A DNA stretch of 64,000 nt. Origin: Saccharum officinarum. Taxonomy: Eukaryota; Streptophyta; Magnoliopsida; Poales; Poaceae. Position 1 is the first letter of the stretch. Each line of letters starts with the position of its first letter. Below the pieces are notes generated by a model. It had not been told where the DNA came from. It saw nothing but the letters and a program-made list of their open reading frames with translations, and searched no databases. The DNA lies in contig CM036231.1 in the NCBI GenBank assembly GCA_020631735.1, positions 5,049,831 to 5,113,830 on the forward strand, given 5' to 3'. Positions 11,523 through 23,082 of the stretch are shown here, in pieces. A program made the translations under genes and the position numbers.

Positions 11523-12177
11523 TGAAAGCCCAAGTTTGGTTTTGGTAATTAATGACACCAAGTTGCTAATGCCATGTGTTAAGTGTTTTGAGTTAGGCAT
11601 AAGCAACACATGTGATGAAGGTGTATGTGGCAAGGTGTGGTGGCCACAAGATCACAAAGAGATGGTGCATGGACATGAAATGATGATCATGGTGGAGATG
11701 CACATAAAAGGAAGGACATGATGATCAAGTGGAAGAGAAAGATCTAAGAGCGCAAGGCAAAGGTATAATCATAGGGTTTTCCTTTTGCCGGTCTAAGATG
11801 AGTAGAGAAGTGATTGACCGGGTTTAGGATACATGGCCGACTATCAAGAGGGGCAATCACGGTTAGCTCGGAAATCAAGTGCCACTAGATCAATGTCTTG
11901 AGCATGTGCATTAGGATCTAGTAAAAAGCTAACATAACGCCTTGAGAAATGATTTATGAAATGCTAACACACATGCACATGGTGGTGTACACTTGGTGGT
12001 GTTAGCACAGTTTGTGAAGGCGGTGGAGTTTAAGCGGTAGAGAGGGGTTTGGGTTCCTCTCTCCCTCCCGCCGAGCTTGCGAGGCGGGGTTCGGCGCTTT
12101 TTGGAGAAGTGAAATGCCTATTTTCTATTGCGCCGGAAGTCGGAAAAGAAACGGAGTCGAACGGAGGTCACAGAGAT

Positions 12178-12685
12178 GACCGGACGCTGGACCGGACGCG
12201 GTCTCTATATGACCGGACGCGTCCGGTCAGTGTTCAGCGTCTGCGCGGTTTTTAGTTTGATGATCGGACGCGCAGCGCGTCCGATCACTGATGACCGGAC
12301 GCGTCCGGTCATCTAGGGAGCTTACTGGACTCTAATCGGACGCTGGCACTGTGGCGTCCGGTCAGTTCTCCTAAGCGAATCAGAGCGCGCGACCGGCGCG
12401 TCCGGTCCCTCACGTAACCGGAGCGTCCGGTCAGGCGTCCAGAAGGGTAGAACGAAACGGAGTAACGATCGGACGCGCGGCACGTCCGGTCACGAGCGAT
12501 CGGACGCGTCCGGTCTTAACGGGAGCATACTGGAATGCGACCGGACACGGGCACTGTCGCGTCCGGTCAATCGGTTCAGCGCGTCCGGTCACGACAACGG
12601 CTAGTTCTGACACGCACTGTTTCTTGCTGTCGTGTAGTGACCGGACGCGTCCGGTCACCCTGACCGGAGCGTCCGGTCAGTGCGT
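12178..12685. repeat. Array of CG-rich palindromes in copia U3
   Basis: About a dozen full or half copies of the self-complementary unit GACCGGACGCGTCCGGTC and variants (GATCGGACGCG, CCGGAGCGTCCGG), irregularly spaced by 5-50 bases. The array ends about 45 bp upstream of the TATA box. Each full unit can form a hairpin or bind a dimeric factor. The number and spacing were judged by eye. Confidence 0.8.
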
Positions 12686-12728
12686 TTTTCGCTGCGTCGT
12701 CTGTAACGGCTAGCTGCGTACCCCTTCG

Positions 12729-12738
12729 CTATAAATAG
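12729..12738 (+). promoter_or_regulatory. TATA box of copia LTR
   Basis: CTATAAATAG just downstream of the palindrome array. Transcription would be expected to start about 25-35 bases later. Consistent with the U3/R boundary of a 2-kb LTR. Confidence 0.65.
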
Positions 12739-13538
12739 AGGTTGGCCGGGGTTTGAGGGTAACTCTTGCACATTTTGAGATATAGAGACATACTTTGAGC
12801 TAGAGAACAACCCCTCCACTCATCTCTTTGCATAGTTGCACATCTTGAGTGAGATTGAGTGAGATTCAAGTGCATTGCTTGAGAGTTGCATTCTAGAGGC
12901 ACTTGATCTTCGAGTTGCTGCGGATTTCTTGTTACTCTTCCGTGTTTCCCGACACGGTAGACGGCTTGGAGCAGCGGAGGTGATTGAGCTCGCAATTGGA
13001 GATTGTTGGAGCCTTCACCAAGTGTTGTAAGGGGTTCTTGATCCTTCCTCGCGGGAGTTCGCAAATTGGATACTCTAGTGGAGCTTGTGGCTTGGAGGAT
13101 CCCCATCTTGTGTGCGGTTGTGCGGCGCCCGCCGAGGGCTCGACTCTTGATAGTCGATTAGCTCGCGAACCGACAAGTGGGTGTATCGCCACAACGGGGA
13201 GTAGCTTGTCGGGAAGCAAGTGAACCTCGAGATAAATTCTTGTGTCATTCTCTTCCCGAGGATTTCTCTTGTATGATTGATTGATTGGTATTTCTCTTCT
13301 CTTCACGGCGGTATAATCACTCGAAGCTCTTCTCTCGTATTACTTCTCGTTTCTAGCTTATAGTTGTTGTTGTGTTTAGTGAATAGCCTTGTACTAGACT
13401 TGTGTAGGTGGCTTGCTTAATTAGTTAGAGCTAGTGCTTTTGCCTCGCCACCTTTCGTACTAACTCGTGGTTAAGTAATTCTTGTAGAAGTTTTAATTAG
13501 GCTATTCACCCCCCTCTAGCCTATTTGGACCTTACAAG

Positions 13539-13550
13539 TGGTATCAGAGC
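13539..13550 (+). other. Primer-binding site (initiator Met-tRNA)
   Basis: TGGTATCAGAGC, the standard complement of the plant initiator Met-tRNA 3' end, two bases after the LTR end CA. Confidence 0.9.
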
Positions 13551-13596
13551 CGAGGCACCGTTTATTTGAGGCTTAACAACCTACGGTGAAAAAGAA

Positions 13597-15657
13597 ATGG
13601 TTCAATTAAGCTTGCACATCAACAACACCAAGAAGGCACCTCACTTTGATGGCACAAATTATGCATATTGGAAGGTTAAGATGACCGCACACCTAAAGTC
13701 AATCAATAGAGAAGTGTGGAAGGTCACCGAAACAAAATTTGAGGTTGCTAATCCGGAAGCACCTACACCGGTGGAAGAGAAGAAGCTCCAATGCAATGAC
13801 ATTGCCATTAGTGCTCTTCATGAGGCATTAGATGACAAGACCTTTGAGCAAGTAAAGAACATTAAGATTGCTCATGATGCTTGGGCCAAGTTAGAAGAAA
13901 CATTTGAGGGCACCAAAGGCACAAAGACCGCCAAAGCATATATCTTGCAAGAAAAATTTTCAAGCTTCAAGATGCAAGATGATGAGAGTGTACCAGAGAT
14001 GTTTCATAGGTTGCAAGTCATTGTCAATGAGCTCAAGGCACTTGGTGAGGAGGTCAAGGACAATCAATTCTCTATGAAGTTCTTGAGAAGTCTACCCAAG
14101 AGATTTGATATATTGATCACCGTGCTAGTAAGGACTACATTGAAGGATTCAACTCCTCAATAAATATTTCAAGAAGTGATGACCGACGATTCATATAGAG
14201 AAGATGATGAGAAGGATGAGTTGGTAAAGAAGAAGAAGAAGGATGATGAGAAGAAGAAGAGTGTGGCATTCAAAGCCACCACATCCAAGGGCAAATCCAA
14301 GATTGAATCATCAAGTGATGAAGACTCAAGCTCTTGTGATAGTGATGACATTGATGAGAAGATGGCTCTCTTTGTCAAACAATTTGGCAAATTCATGAAG
14401 AAGAAGGGCTTTCGTGCAAGAAGGAGAAAGAACTCTTACAAGAAGAATGAGCATACCATGAGATGCTTTAGATGCCATAGCAAAGACCATCTCATTGCAA
14501 AGTGTTCTTATGATAGTGATGATGAAGATGCTATCAAGAAGGAGAGAAAGAAGCAAAAGAAGAAGCATGAGAAGAAGGAGAGCTCTTATAAGAAGAAGAA
14601 TGATTCTCATGTTGCTACATGGGATAGTGATGACTCCTCAAGTGATGATGAGGATGAAAACAAGAGTAAGAAGAAGGGACATGCTAGCATTGCCATCTAA
14701 GAGAAGGTCTCCCTCTTTGACACTCCATCGTGCTTCATGGCTAAAGCCGCTAAGGTATCATCCGATGATGAGAGTGATCATGATAATGCTAGTGATAGTG
14801 ATAGTGATGAAGAGGAATTCACTAAAGATGAACTAATCACTATGCTAGAAGATTGCACTCAATATAAAGAATCTAGAAAGGAGTGTAAGGGCTTGCTTAA
14901 GGAAAAGAAAAACCTTATGCAAGAACTTGATGAGCTTAGGGCATCTTATGAGAGTCTAAAGGTAGACCATAAGAAGCTTCAAAAGTCTCACATTAAGCTA
15001 GAAGAAGCTCATTCCTCTCTAGTTGAAAAATATGAAAACATACCAACTAATGTTGAGAAAGCTAAAACTTGCAACATAAGCATATCATGTGATATAATTG
15101 ATGAAACTTTTTATAAGCCTATTATTGTTGCTCCTACTAACCCTTCATGTAGCTCATCTACATCATCCTCATCTAGTAGTGATGGTTTCACTTGTGACTC
15201 CACACTTATAGTTGAGAATGAAAATATCAAGAAGGAGGTAAAAGAGCTCAATCACACATTAGCTAAGGCTTATGGTGGTGAGGACCGCTTGCTTATGTGC
15301 TTGGGTAGCCAAAGAGCTTCTCTCTACAAAGAGGGATTGGGCTATAACCCCAAGAAAGACAAGGCCGCTTTTGCTCCTCACAAGACTCATTTTGTGAAGA
15401 ACAATGGTAGCTATTGCAAAAGTTGCAAACAAGTTGGTCACATAGAGCAACATTGCATGAACAAGAAATCCAATGCAAATGTATCCTCAATCAAGTTTAA
15501 TTCTTTCTATATGCTTACCAAGGGTACAAATGGTGTTCATGCTAAGTTTATTGGTACACCATGGATGGGCTCAAAGAAGAAAGCCATTTGGGTACCAAAG
15601 AGCTTAGTCTCTAACCTTGGAGGACCCAAACAAGTTTGGATACCTAAAAAGAATTGA
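13597..15657 (+). pseudogene. gag: Copia gag (decayed)
   Basis: Starts MVQLSLHINN, followed by a UBN2/DUF4219-type capsid region (YAYWKVKMTAHL, DAWAKLEETFEG, FSSFKMQDDESVPEMF). Then come a lysine/aspartate-rich stretch, the zinc knuckle CFRCHSKDHLIAKC near 14464-14505, a long acidic coiled-coil part and a second knuckle-like segment near 15415. Stops at 14161 and 14698 interrupt the frame; it ends at 15655. The following protease uses another frame, so a frame change separates gag from pol. I cannot tell whether that is natural to the family or decay. Confidence 0.8.
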
Positions 15658-15671
15658 TCTTGTCTTGTAGG

Positions 15672-18078
15672 TCAATTACAAAGCCGGAGGAAGGCATTGG
15701 GTGCTTGATAGTGGGTGCACTCAATATATGACCGGAGACTCTTGTATGTTCAATTCAATTGATACAAGTCAAAATGGTGGTTTTGATGCTATCACTTTCG
15801 GCAATAACAAGAAAGGCAAGGTCAAAGGGCTTGGTAAAATTGCTATCACAAATGACATGAGCATATCTAATGTGTTGCTAGTTGAGAGCTTGGATTTCAA
15901 TCTTTTATCGGTGGCACAACTTTGTGATCTTGGTTTCAAGTGCATATTTGGTAGTGATGATGTTGAAGTCATAAGTGTTGATGGATCAAACTTGATATTC
16001 AAAGGATTTAGACATGGTAGCTTATACTTGGTTGACTTCAATGATAGTGAGACACAATTAACATCATGCTTGCTTAGTAAATCTAGTATGGGTTGGTTGT
16101 GGCATAGAAGGCTTGGTCATGTTGGAATGAAACAATTGAACAAACTTTTGAGGCATGACTTAGTTAGAGGATTGAAAGATGTCACTTTTGAAAAGGATAA
16201 ACTATGTAGTGCTTGTCAAGCCGGCAAACAAGTTGGAAATTCACATCCTAGTAAAAGTGAAATGAGCACATCAAAAGCATTTGAGCTATTGCACATGGAC
16301 TTGTTTGGGCCAACAACATACACTAGCATTGGTGGCAACAAGTATGGTTTTGTGATTGTGGATGACTACACTAGATACACTTGGGTGCTCTTTCTCTATG
16401 ACAAGAGTGATGTTTATGATCTATTCAAGTCTTTTGTCAAGAGGGTGCAAAATGAGTTTGAGACTACCATCAAGAAGATTAGAAGTGACAATGGTGGTGA
16501 GTTCAAGAACACAAGAATTGAAGATTTGTGTGATGATTATGGTATTAGGCATCAATTCTCACCAACATACACTCCTCAATCCAATGGTGTAGTTGAAAGG
16601 AAAAATAGAACCTTGATTGATATGGCTAGATCAATGCTTAGTGAATACAATGTGAGTCATTCATGTTAGAGTGAAGCTATCAATACGGCTTGCTATTATA
16701 GTAACCGTCTCTATTGCCATAGGAAGCTTGGAAAGACACCATATGAACTATTGAATGGAAGAAAACCCAACATTGCATACTTTAGAGTGTTTGGTTGCAA
16801 ATGCTATATTCTCAAGAAAGGCACTAGATTGAGCAAGTTTGAAAAGAAATGTGATGAAGGGTTCTTACTTGGTTATTCTACCACAAGCAAATCATATAGA
16901 GTTTGAAATCTCACAAATGGCACCTTGGAAGAAGTTCATGATGTTGAGTTTGATGAAACCCAAGGGTCTCAAAATGAAGCTCAAAACCTTGATGATGTGA
17001 GAGGAGATCAATTATCAAATGCAATGAAGAACATAGACATTGGTGATATAAGGCCGATGCAAGTTGATGATGATGATATTCATGTGATCAACCAAAGTGT
17101 GCAAATTAATACAAATCAAGCAAGCTCTAGTGGTTCTCATGATGAAGTGCAAGTTCAAGGTCAAACAAGTGAAAGCAATCAACTCCCAATACTCCAACCT
17201 ACTAGCATTGCAAGAGATCATCCGTTGGACCAAATCATTGGTGGAATTCAAAGTGGTGTTCAAACTAGATCAAGATTAGCATCCTTTTGTGAGCATTACT
17301 CATTTGTCTCATTAGAAGAACCAAAGAAGATAGAAGATGCATTGAAGGATTCCGATTGGGTGAATGCCATGCATGAAGAACTAAACAACTTTGCTAGAAA
17401 TCAAGTTTGGAAACTTGTTGAGAGGCCAAAGAACTACAATGTGATTGGTACTAAGTGGGTCTTTAGAAACAAGCAAGATCAAGATGGCATGGTTGTAAGG
17501 AACAAAGCAAGATTAGTAGCACAAGGATACACTCAAGTTGAGGGTCTTGACTTTGGAGAGACATATGCACCGGTTGCAAGATTGGAGGCAATTAGAATCT
17601 TATTAGCATATGCTTGTGCACACAACATCAAGCTCTATTAAATAGATGTCAAGAGTGCATTTCTAAATGGCTACATCAATGAAGAAGTTTATGTTGAGCA
17701 ACCTCCCGGTTTTGAAGACGACAAGAAGCCTGACCATGTTTACAAGCTAAAGAAGGCATTGTATGGTTTGAAGCAAGCACCTAGAGCATGGTATGAGAGG
17801 TTGAGGGACTTTCTCCTCTCTAAAGGGTTCAAGATGGGAAAGGTTGACACTACTCTCTTCACCAAGAAGCTTGGAAATGACTTATTTGTGTTGCAAATCT
17901 ATGTGGATGACATTATCTTTGGATCAACTAACCAAGACTTTTGTGAAGAGTTTGGAAATATGATGGCTAATGAGTTTGAGATGTCTATGATTGGAGAGCT
18001 TAGTTACTTCCTTGGACTTCAAATCAAGCAAATGAAGAATGGCGCTTTTGTAAGTCAAGGCAAGTACATCAAGGACAT
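15672..18078 (+). pseudogene. pol: Copia pol, 5' part (decayed, cut by insertion)
   Basis: One frame with protease (VLDSGCTQYMTG), GAG-pre-integrase zinc finger (LWHRRLGHVG, CSACQAGKQ), integrase core (HMDLFGP, IRSDNGGEF, NGVVERKNRT) and reverse transcriptase ([30 protein letters not shown]). Stops at 16667, 16904 and 17639 break it. The coding sequence is interrupted after KYIKDI by the 5' LTR of a Tekay-type element, and the rest follows at 63679. The YVDD catalytic box lies upstream of the insertion. Confidence 0.88.
18074..18078. other. Target-site duplication GACAT, left copy
   Basis: GACAT directly precedes LTR1. The identical GACAT at 63679-63683 directly follows LTR3. This marks a single insertion event into the copia reverse transcriptase gene. 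Confidence 0.9.
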
Positions 18079-18955
18079 TGTAACACTTCAAGTGTTTAGT
18101 CCTTAATTGCATTGCATTTGCATGGCATAAGCATAAGCATGCATCATTCATGTTTGTTATTTTATGTGATGCAACACATGTGATTATTTTAGGGTTTGTT
18201 TGATTTATTTCATGAAGTACTTGATAGTTGGTGTAACAAAAAGGTAAGGTAGCCAATCATGACCTACAACACCTTAGTTATACTTAGGATAACATTTGGA
18301 ACAAGTTTCATGTTGACCAAAATTTCAAATTTGCCCTCCAAGAGAAGTTGACCACCATTTGACCCTAGAAGGCTCTAGTTTGACCAATTAAAAAGTCTAA
18401 TTTAGAGACCTTGCATGGAAGAGCAACCTTAAGCAAAGTTGTAGAGAATTTCATAAGGAACCAAAGTTCTAATATGGCCATCTCATGAAAATAACCAGAG
18501 CATGCTCAAAAATGGCCCACAAGTCAGCTTGAGTGGTGATCAACACTTAGAAAAATTCTAAGTCTGGAAATTGGACTTTTCAGTTTCACTGTACCTCACT
18601 TTAGCAACTTGTAACTCACAAACTAGGCCAAACTAGACTATGAGCCAATTGACAAAGTTGTTGTCCACACATAGCTCTACAACATTGTCAATATCACCAT
18701 CACCTAGTTCTAAATGGTTTAGGAGATTTGGTGCCTAGAAAATCGGGTTTCAGTCGGCATTGTGACTGAAACTAAGTTTCAGTTTTCGGGTGACCCACTT
18801 TGGAGCTCTGTAGTTTCAAATCTAGGCCGAACCAGCCCAAACTCCAATTGACAAACTTGTAGTCCTCATGTAGCTCTACAATTTTGGTATTATCATCTTC
18901 TTCTAATTCGAACTGGTTTGGGAGATAATCGGTGTTGAACTTGCCCTGTCAGTCG

Positions 18956-19960
18956 ATACCTTTGAGCTCTGAAACGAAACGTTCAGACAACGACGGCCGC
19001 GGCCGACCGCGTCGTGGCGCTCGGGCAGAGCCCGGTGGCCACGTGGCGCGCGTGTTCTGCCGACGCCCCACGTCGCCTGCGAGCTCAGCATGAAGACCAG
19101 GACGACCCGCTTCCCCCTCTATTTCCATCGCCCTCCTTCCCCAGCTCACCGGTAAGGCGACCGAGCGTCCTCCGCCCCCACAGCCGGCTCCGCCGCCTTC
19201 GGTTGCGCCAACCACCGCGCCACCACACCCGAGAGCTCACGAACAGCACCGCCTGACCATACTCTACAACCTCCGCACATTGGGTCAGCCGTTGGGTCAA
19301 GGTAGAGGGCAAATCACCCAATCAAACCTCGGCGGTGCGGAGCTCCGCCATGGCCGCCGCCATTGCGAGCTCACCACCGACGTCCTCTTTCACCCTCCTC
19401 TCTCTGTGGTCAGCGTTCGGAATAGTGTAGGCCTTCCTCTAGCTCTAGGCATGACCTTACAGTGGGATGCGACGTCACCGGAGCGGAACACGACGACCAC
19501 CGTCGTCGCGCTCACCGCACCGCGTCACGGCACTCCGTGGCCAGGGTAGTGAGGACCTCTTCCAAACCTCCTTTCTACCTCAATAGATTCGCCCGGGTGT
19601 AGTGTAGCTCGTACCGAGCTTAGATATGGCCGTGCGGCCTCACCGGCGACGGCATACCCTCACCCGACCCTCACCGGCCGTCGCTCACGACGGCGAGCCC
19701 TCTCACTCCAACCTAAGCTCTTCCACTAGCATGAATCGAAGCGTTACAGAACAGGGAACGCGTGGGTGAGCTCGATTTTTCCGGGCGAGCTTCCCTCCGA
19801 CGAGCTTGGGCTCGCCGGAGCTCACGGCTGCCGCTCCCCTGTCTCTGGTCGCTGACCGCGGGGACCCGCCCGTCAGTGTCGCGCGCGGGCGGGAGCGCTG
19901 AGCGGGCCGCGCGCGCGAGTATGGGCCGAGTTTTCCGGGCCGGCCCAGTTCATCCGAAAT
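18956..19960. promoter_or_regulatory. GC-rich island in LTR1
   Basis: About 1 kb of CpG-rich sequence in an otherwise AT-rich LTR, with a donor-like CACCGGTAAGG near 19150. It is present in LTR2 (about 30410-31390) and LTR3 (about 59560-60560), with an analogous island in the element A LTR (9200-10060). It is likely promoter and 5' leader rather than protein-coding: short ORFs occur on both strands as expected from GC content. Confidence 0.35.
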
Positions 19961-21755
19961 AAAATTCATTTTTATTATTTTGTCACTGATTTTTGTACAA
20001 GTTGGAAAAATATAGATCTAGGGTTTTAATGATCCAAAAATCATGAGATAAATTTTTTTAGGGTCTACATAATGTGTAGTATTTTAGAAAAATATAAATC
20101 TGGAATGTGATGTTTAATTTCTAGGAGAATTGAATAGATCCTTTAAATGTGTTTTGGAATGCATGCAAATTTGTTAAATTTATAACTTGAGCTGTAGTGT
20201 TCCATAAATCATGAAATTTGGTGGGTAGGTTACTCTATGCTAGCCCTAGCTCTGGTAAAAATTTGGGCATCAGTGCTTAAGTAATTTCCAAGTTATAATG
20301 CTATCTTGTTATTCTAGGAAATACTTAAATGAATTTTTGTAATTTTTCTACATGTGCAATGTTCATATAACTTTTTGGAGAATGTCTTGGTACCCTAGAG
20401 TGTCCAAGAAAATTAAGAAATCTGTTGTTTGACACTTTTTACTATGCTTTGTTAATTATACAAAAATCAGCCTTTTGGGCTTGTGAATTTTGTTCAGAGA
20501 GTTTCTTTGAATAAAACTTGTTCAAATTTTTACTGTGGTCTCTTTTTGGGTCAGAGAGTCCCCTGTAATTTTTGTAGAATTTTAGGAGCAGTTTATATAT
20601 ATGTTTGAAATTTCACTTAATTACTTAAGTAAATTTAGAAATGGGTTTAAATAAATATTCTAGGTGGGCACACCTTACTTTCTGGTGTTTTTGTGACATT
20701 TGTGAACTTGCAGTAGCATTAGTTTGGTTTTAGAGAATGTTTGCCACATCAATAAATATTTAACCTTTGTAATTTTAGGTTTTCTGGACAGCTAAGTAGT
20801 AATTCTAAATTTAGCTTTGTAAAAATTGGTTGCTGGACAACTTGTAAATACCAAAGTTGGAGTAAACTTGATGAACTAGCTTGTGTTAAAATTTGGAAGC
20901 ATTTGGCTTAGTAGTTTGAGAGTTGCTGTTGTTTAAAGTGGCAGTTCAAAATCTGCTACTCTCTGTGTTGGAGAAGACAGATTCTGGAACTTGTGAAGTT
21001 TAACAGGGAAAACTTAGGAGTTTGGAGTTGAGGTCTGAAAATGAATTGTAGTGCATTTCTTAGGCTTTCCAGATTGTCTTAGATCATATCTTTTGGAATT
21101 GTAAATCTTCAGTTGTGATAAAAACAAGTAGCTGCTGTCCAGAATGCTTACTGTGGTGTTTTGCTGATTGATGTGATGTAATATCCTAAGACATGCTACT
21201 TTTGTGATTGTTAGGTGTTAGGGCCTTAACTAAGGATGAGCAGCTTTATCTTAGGTTAAGTAGATTAGGTGAGTACTTCTCTACCGGAAAGGAAATTTGC
21301 ACCTACTCTTGTGAAGTGATTTGAGTAGAGCGTTAAATTGTTGTAATGCATTTCATTCCGAGCATGTTGCACCCATTTATGCATCCATTATATTTATTGT
21401 GCATTCATGCAATAGGTGCACCGGAGGGGGTAACACTCCTCGAATTCGAGCCTGTGATTCCGGAGGAGGACCAGGAGCAGCAGGAGCCCGAGGATCCAGC
21501 AGGCGAAGGAGTGCCCGCAGACGACCTTCCTGAGTGTCCAGACCACCGGCCCTCGACGTTTCTGAAAGGCAAGCCCCGGTGCATGCTGAACCTACTGATT
21601 TATAAATTAATCTTGAGTACTTTTAATTGTTTACTGCATTAAGTTGTAGGAGTTATATGAAAACACTTGTTGCATTATACCTGTCCTTGTCCAGATATCG
21701 TACTGAATCCTATATTAGGTGTAGGCACGTGTCAATGCTTAGCCCTGCTTAGTAC

Positions 21756-21789
21756 GGTAGAAGTCGGGTGATTTCCGGTCATCCGCGAG
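21756..21789 (+). promoter_or_regulatory. Conserved LTR block (LTR1)
   Basis: Same GGTAGAAGTCGGGTGATTT block as in the other LTRs. Its position relative to the upstream exon and downstream hairpin is constant in the ~5-kb LTRs. Confidence 0.4.
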
Positions 21790-22611
21790 ATGTAGGAAGG
21801 AGTCGCGAGTGGCTTATGGCTATCGTGATGGAACCATGCTTAATAATGAAATCGAGACCGGACGGGAGTTCGATAGTACAGCCGCAAGACACTTCACGTC
21901 TTGGGTGTGGAGCTATGCCCGTCTGAGTCGTTTAAGGACCGATTCGCTGTACGTCCTTGAGTCATGTTGAACGCAGTCTAACACTTAGTTGGCCGGATAA
22001 GTCGTTCCGACCGCGAAGCCGAGTAATGTGGTTCAGGCCGGAATCGAATGGTAGGTTGCTTCTTGGAGGAGAGAAAGGATGTGCTTGGGGACATTGGCGT
22101 GAGACCAAGGGGGGTTAGAGTCCCTATCACCTGGCAGAGTGTCGCCCTTGGGGTCGCGACATTATTCGGACCCGCGATTCCTGAATCATATGAAACGGTG
22201 GCTTGTGCGACCCTGGCAGGGGCCTGCGCGGTGAGTGTTAGAAATACCCCCCAGCTGGATAGGAATTCGATTCGAATCGCCGTCGCTCCCGGTTAGTGAG
22301 CACTTGACTTGTGCAGCGGCAACGTAGAACTCATTAAATGAACTGGTGGTTAAGGGAATGATACAATGTTGCCATAATGATATACCTGCTATGGATATAA
22401 TAATAATGTTGTTTGATTATAATCAAGTGCATGTTTAGTACAGGTGCTAAGATAGATGACAGGTAAATGCTAAAAATAACTGCTAGTACAGATTATAAGA
22501 GTTTCAATTACTTATGCCTTTATGCAAAATGTTATGTCAGCTAGCCTCTTGTGTAAGCCTTGCATAATCCTTGGTGTCACTTTATTTCTGGTTTTCGACG
22601 GGTAAGTCTAG

Positions 22612-22633
22612 CTGAGTACATTCCAGTACTCAG
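22612..22633 (+). other. Conserved 8-bp hairpin in LTR1
   Basis: CTGAGTAC and GTACTCAG around a six-base loop, inside the 54-nt intron-like segment. Confidence 0.5.
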
Positions 22634-23070
22634 GGTTTATTCCCTCCTGTTGCAGATGACATGCTTTATCAGGGATTCTGCAAGACGTGTCTCCACCCTG
22701 CGGGTGATGATGACTAGATCACAAGGGCGTGATCGTCTTTATGTACTTTCCTCATGCTTTTGCGGGTTGTTGATCATCCAGACTGGCAGTATTTAATTAA
22801 CTAGTGTGTGTTATGCTTCCGCTACTTTCAAACTTGGTTTGTAATAATTGCTACTCCGTTTGTGTAAACTTATTTCAGCACTACTTGTGAAATGTAACGT
22901 ATGATGTTGTATGTTGAATGATGCGATCCTGGTTGTAAGCGAGTTGGTTTGAAATCCTTCGTGGTTTCGATTGACTACCGGGATTATATGGGCTCAAGTT
23001 CGAAAATTTGAGCGCTTCGGTGCTTGTTTTTGTACTTGTGCTCTTATAATTTGGTCGGTTCTGTTACAGC

Positions 23071-23082
23071 TGGTACCGGAGC
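23071..23082 (+). other. Primer-binding site of Tekay-type element
   Basis: TGGTACCGGAGC, two changes from the initiator Met-tRNA complement TGGTATCAGAGC, two bases after the LTR1 end. Confidence 0.75.

Larger units (their letters stand above)
11523..13536 (+). mobile_element. 5' LTR of copia element
   Basis: Starts TGAAAGCCCAAG and ends GGACCTTACA, followed two bases later by the primer-binding site. It carries a dense palindrome array at 12178-12685 and a TATA box at 12729, so U3 covers about the first 1.2 kb. The rest would be R/U5. ORFs inside it are not supported as genes. Confidence 0.85.
21215..22717 (+). other. LTR1 conserved coding-like exons
   Basis: Exon 1 is 21215-21268 (54 nt) with acceptor TTGTTAG and donor GTGAGT, reading VRALTKDEQLYLRLSRL. 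Exon 2 starts at 21416 after GCAATAG, in matching phase, and reads an acidic stretch (TLLEFEPVIPEEDQ) then LPECPDHRPSTFLKGKPR; it could end at the GTGCAT after 21578 or run to a stop at 21640. A last piece 22656-22717 follows donor GTAAGT (22602) and acceptor GTTGCAG, and ends FCKTCLHPAG plus three Asp and TAG. How the middle is joined is not clear. No known domain is recognised. An LTR-encoded spliced small protein is one reading; conserved leader RNA is another. Confidence 0.4.
18079..23068 (+). mobile_element. Tekay-type LTR1 (5' LTR, 4990 bp)
   Basis: Starts TGTAACACTTC, ends CTGTTACA. It is followed two bases later by the primer-binding site. Plan: AT-rich first 880 bp, GC-rich island 18956-19960, AT-rich part with coding-like exons, conserved block, hairpin. 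LTR3 differs from it at few positions that I could see, implying a young insertion. I see no convincing TATA box. Confidence 0.92.

Noticed and set aside
12178..12685. CRISPR-like or satellite array
   Set aside because: Units are palindromes with irregular spacing inside a copia U3 in a plant genome; no constant repeat-spacer pattern.
14169..14610. Antisense serine/leucine-rich ORFs opposite copia gag
   Set aside because: Shadows of the Asp/Lys-rich gag stretch; no independent evidence.
15655..15680. Intron between copia gag and protease (TTGTAG before GTCAATTAC)
   Set aside because: An acceptor-like sequence is present but no convincing nearby donor; a frame change typical of the lineage or decay is equally likely.
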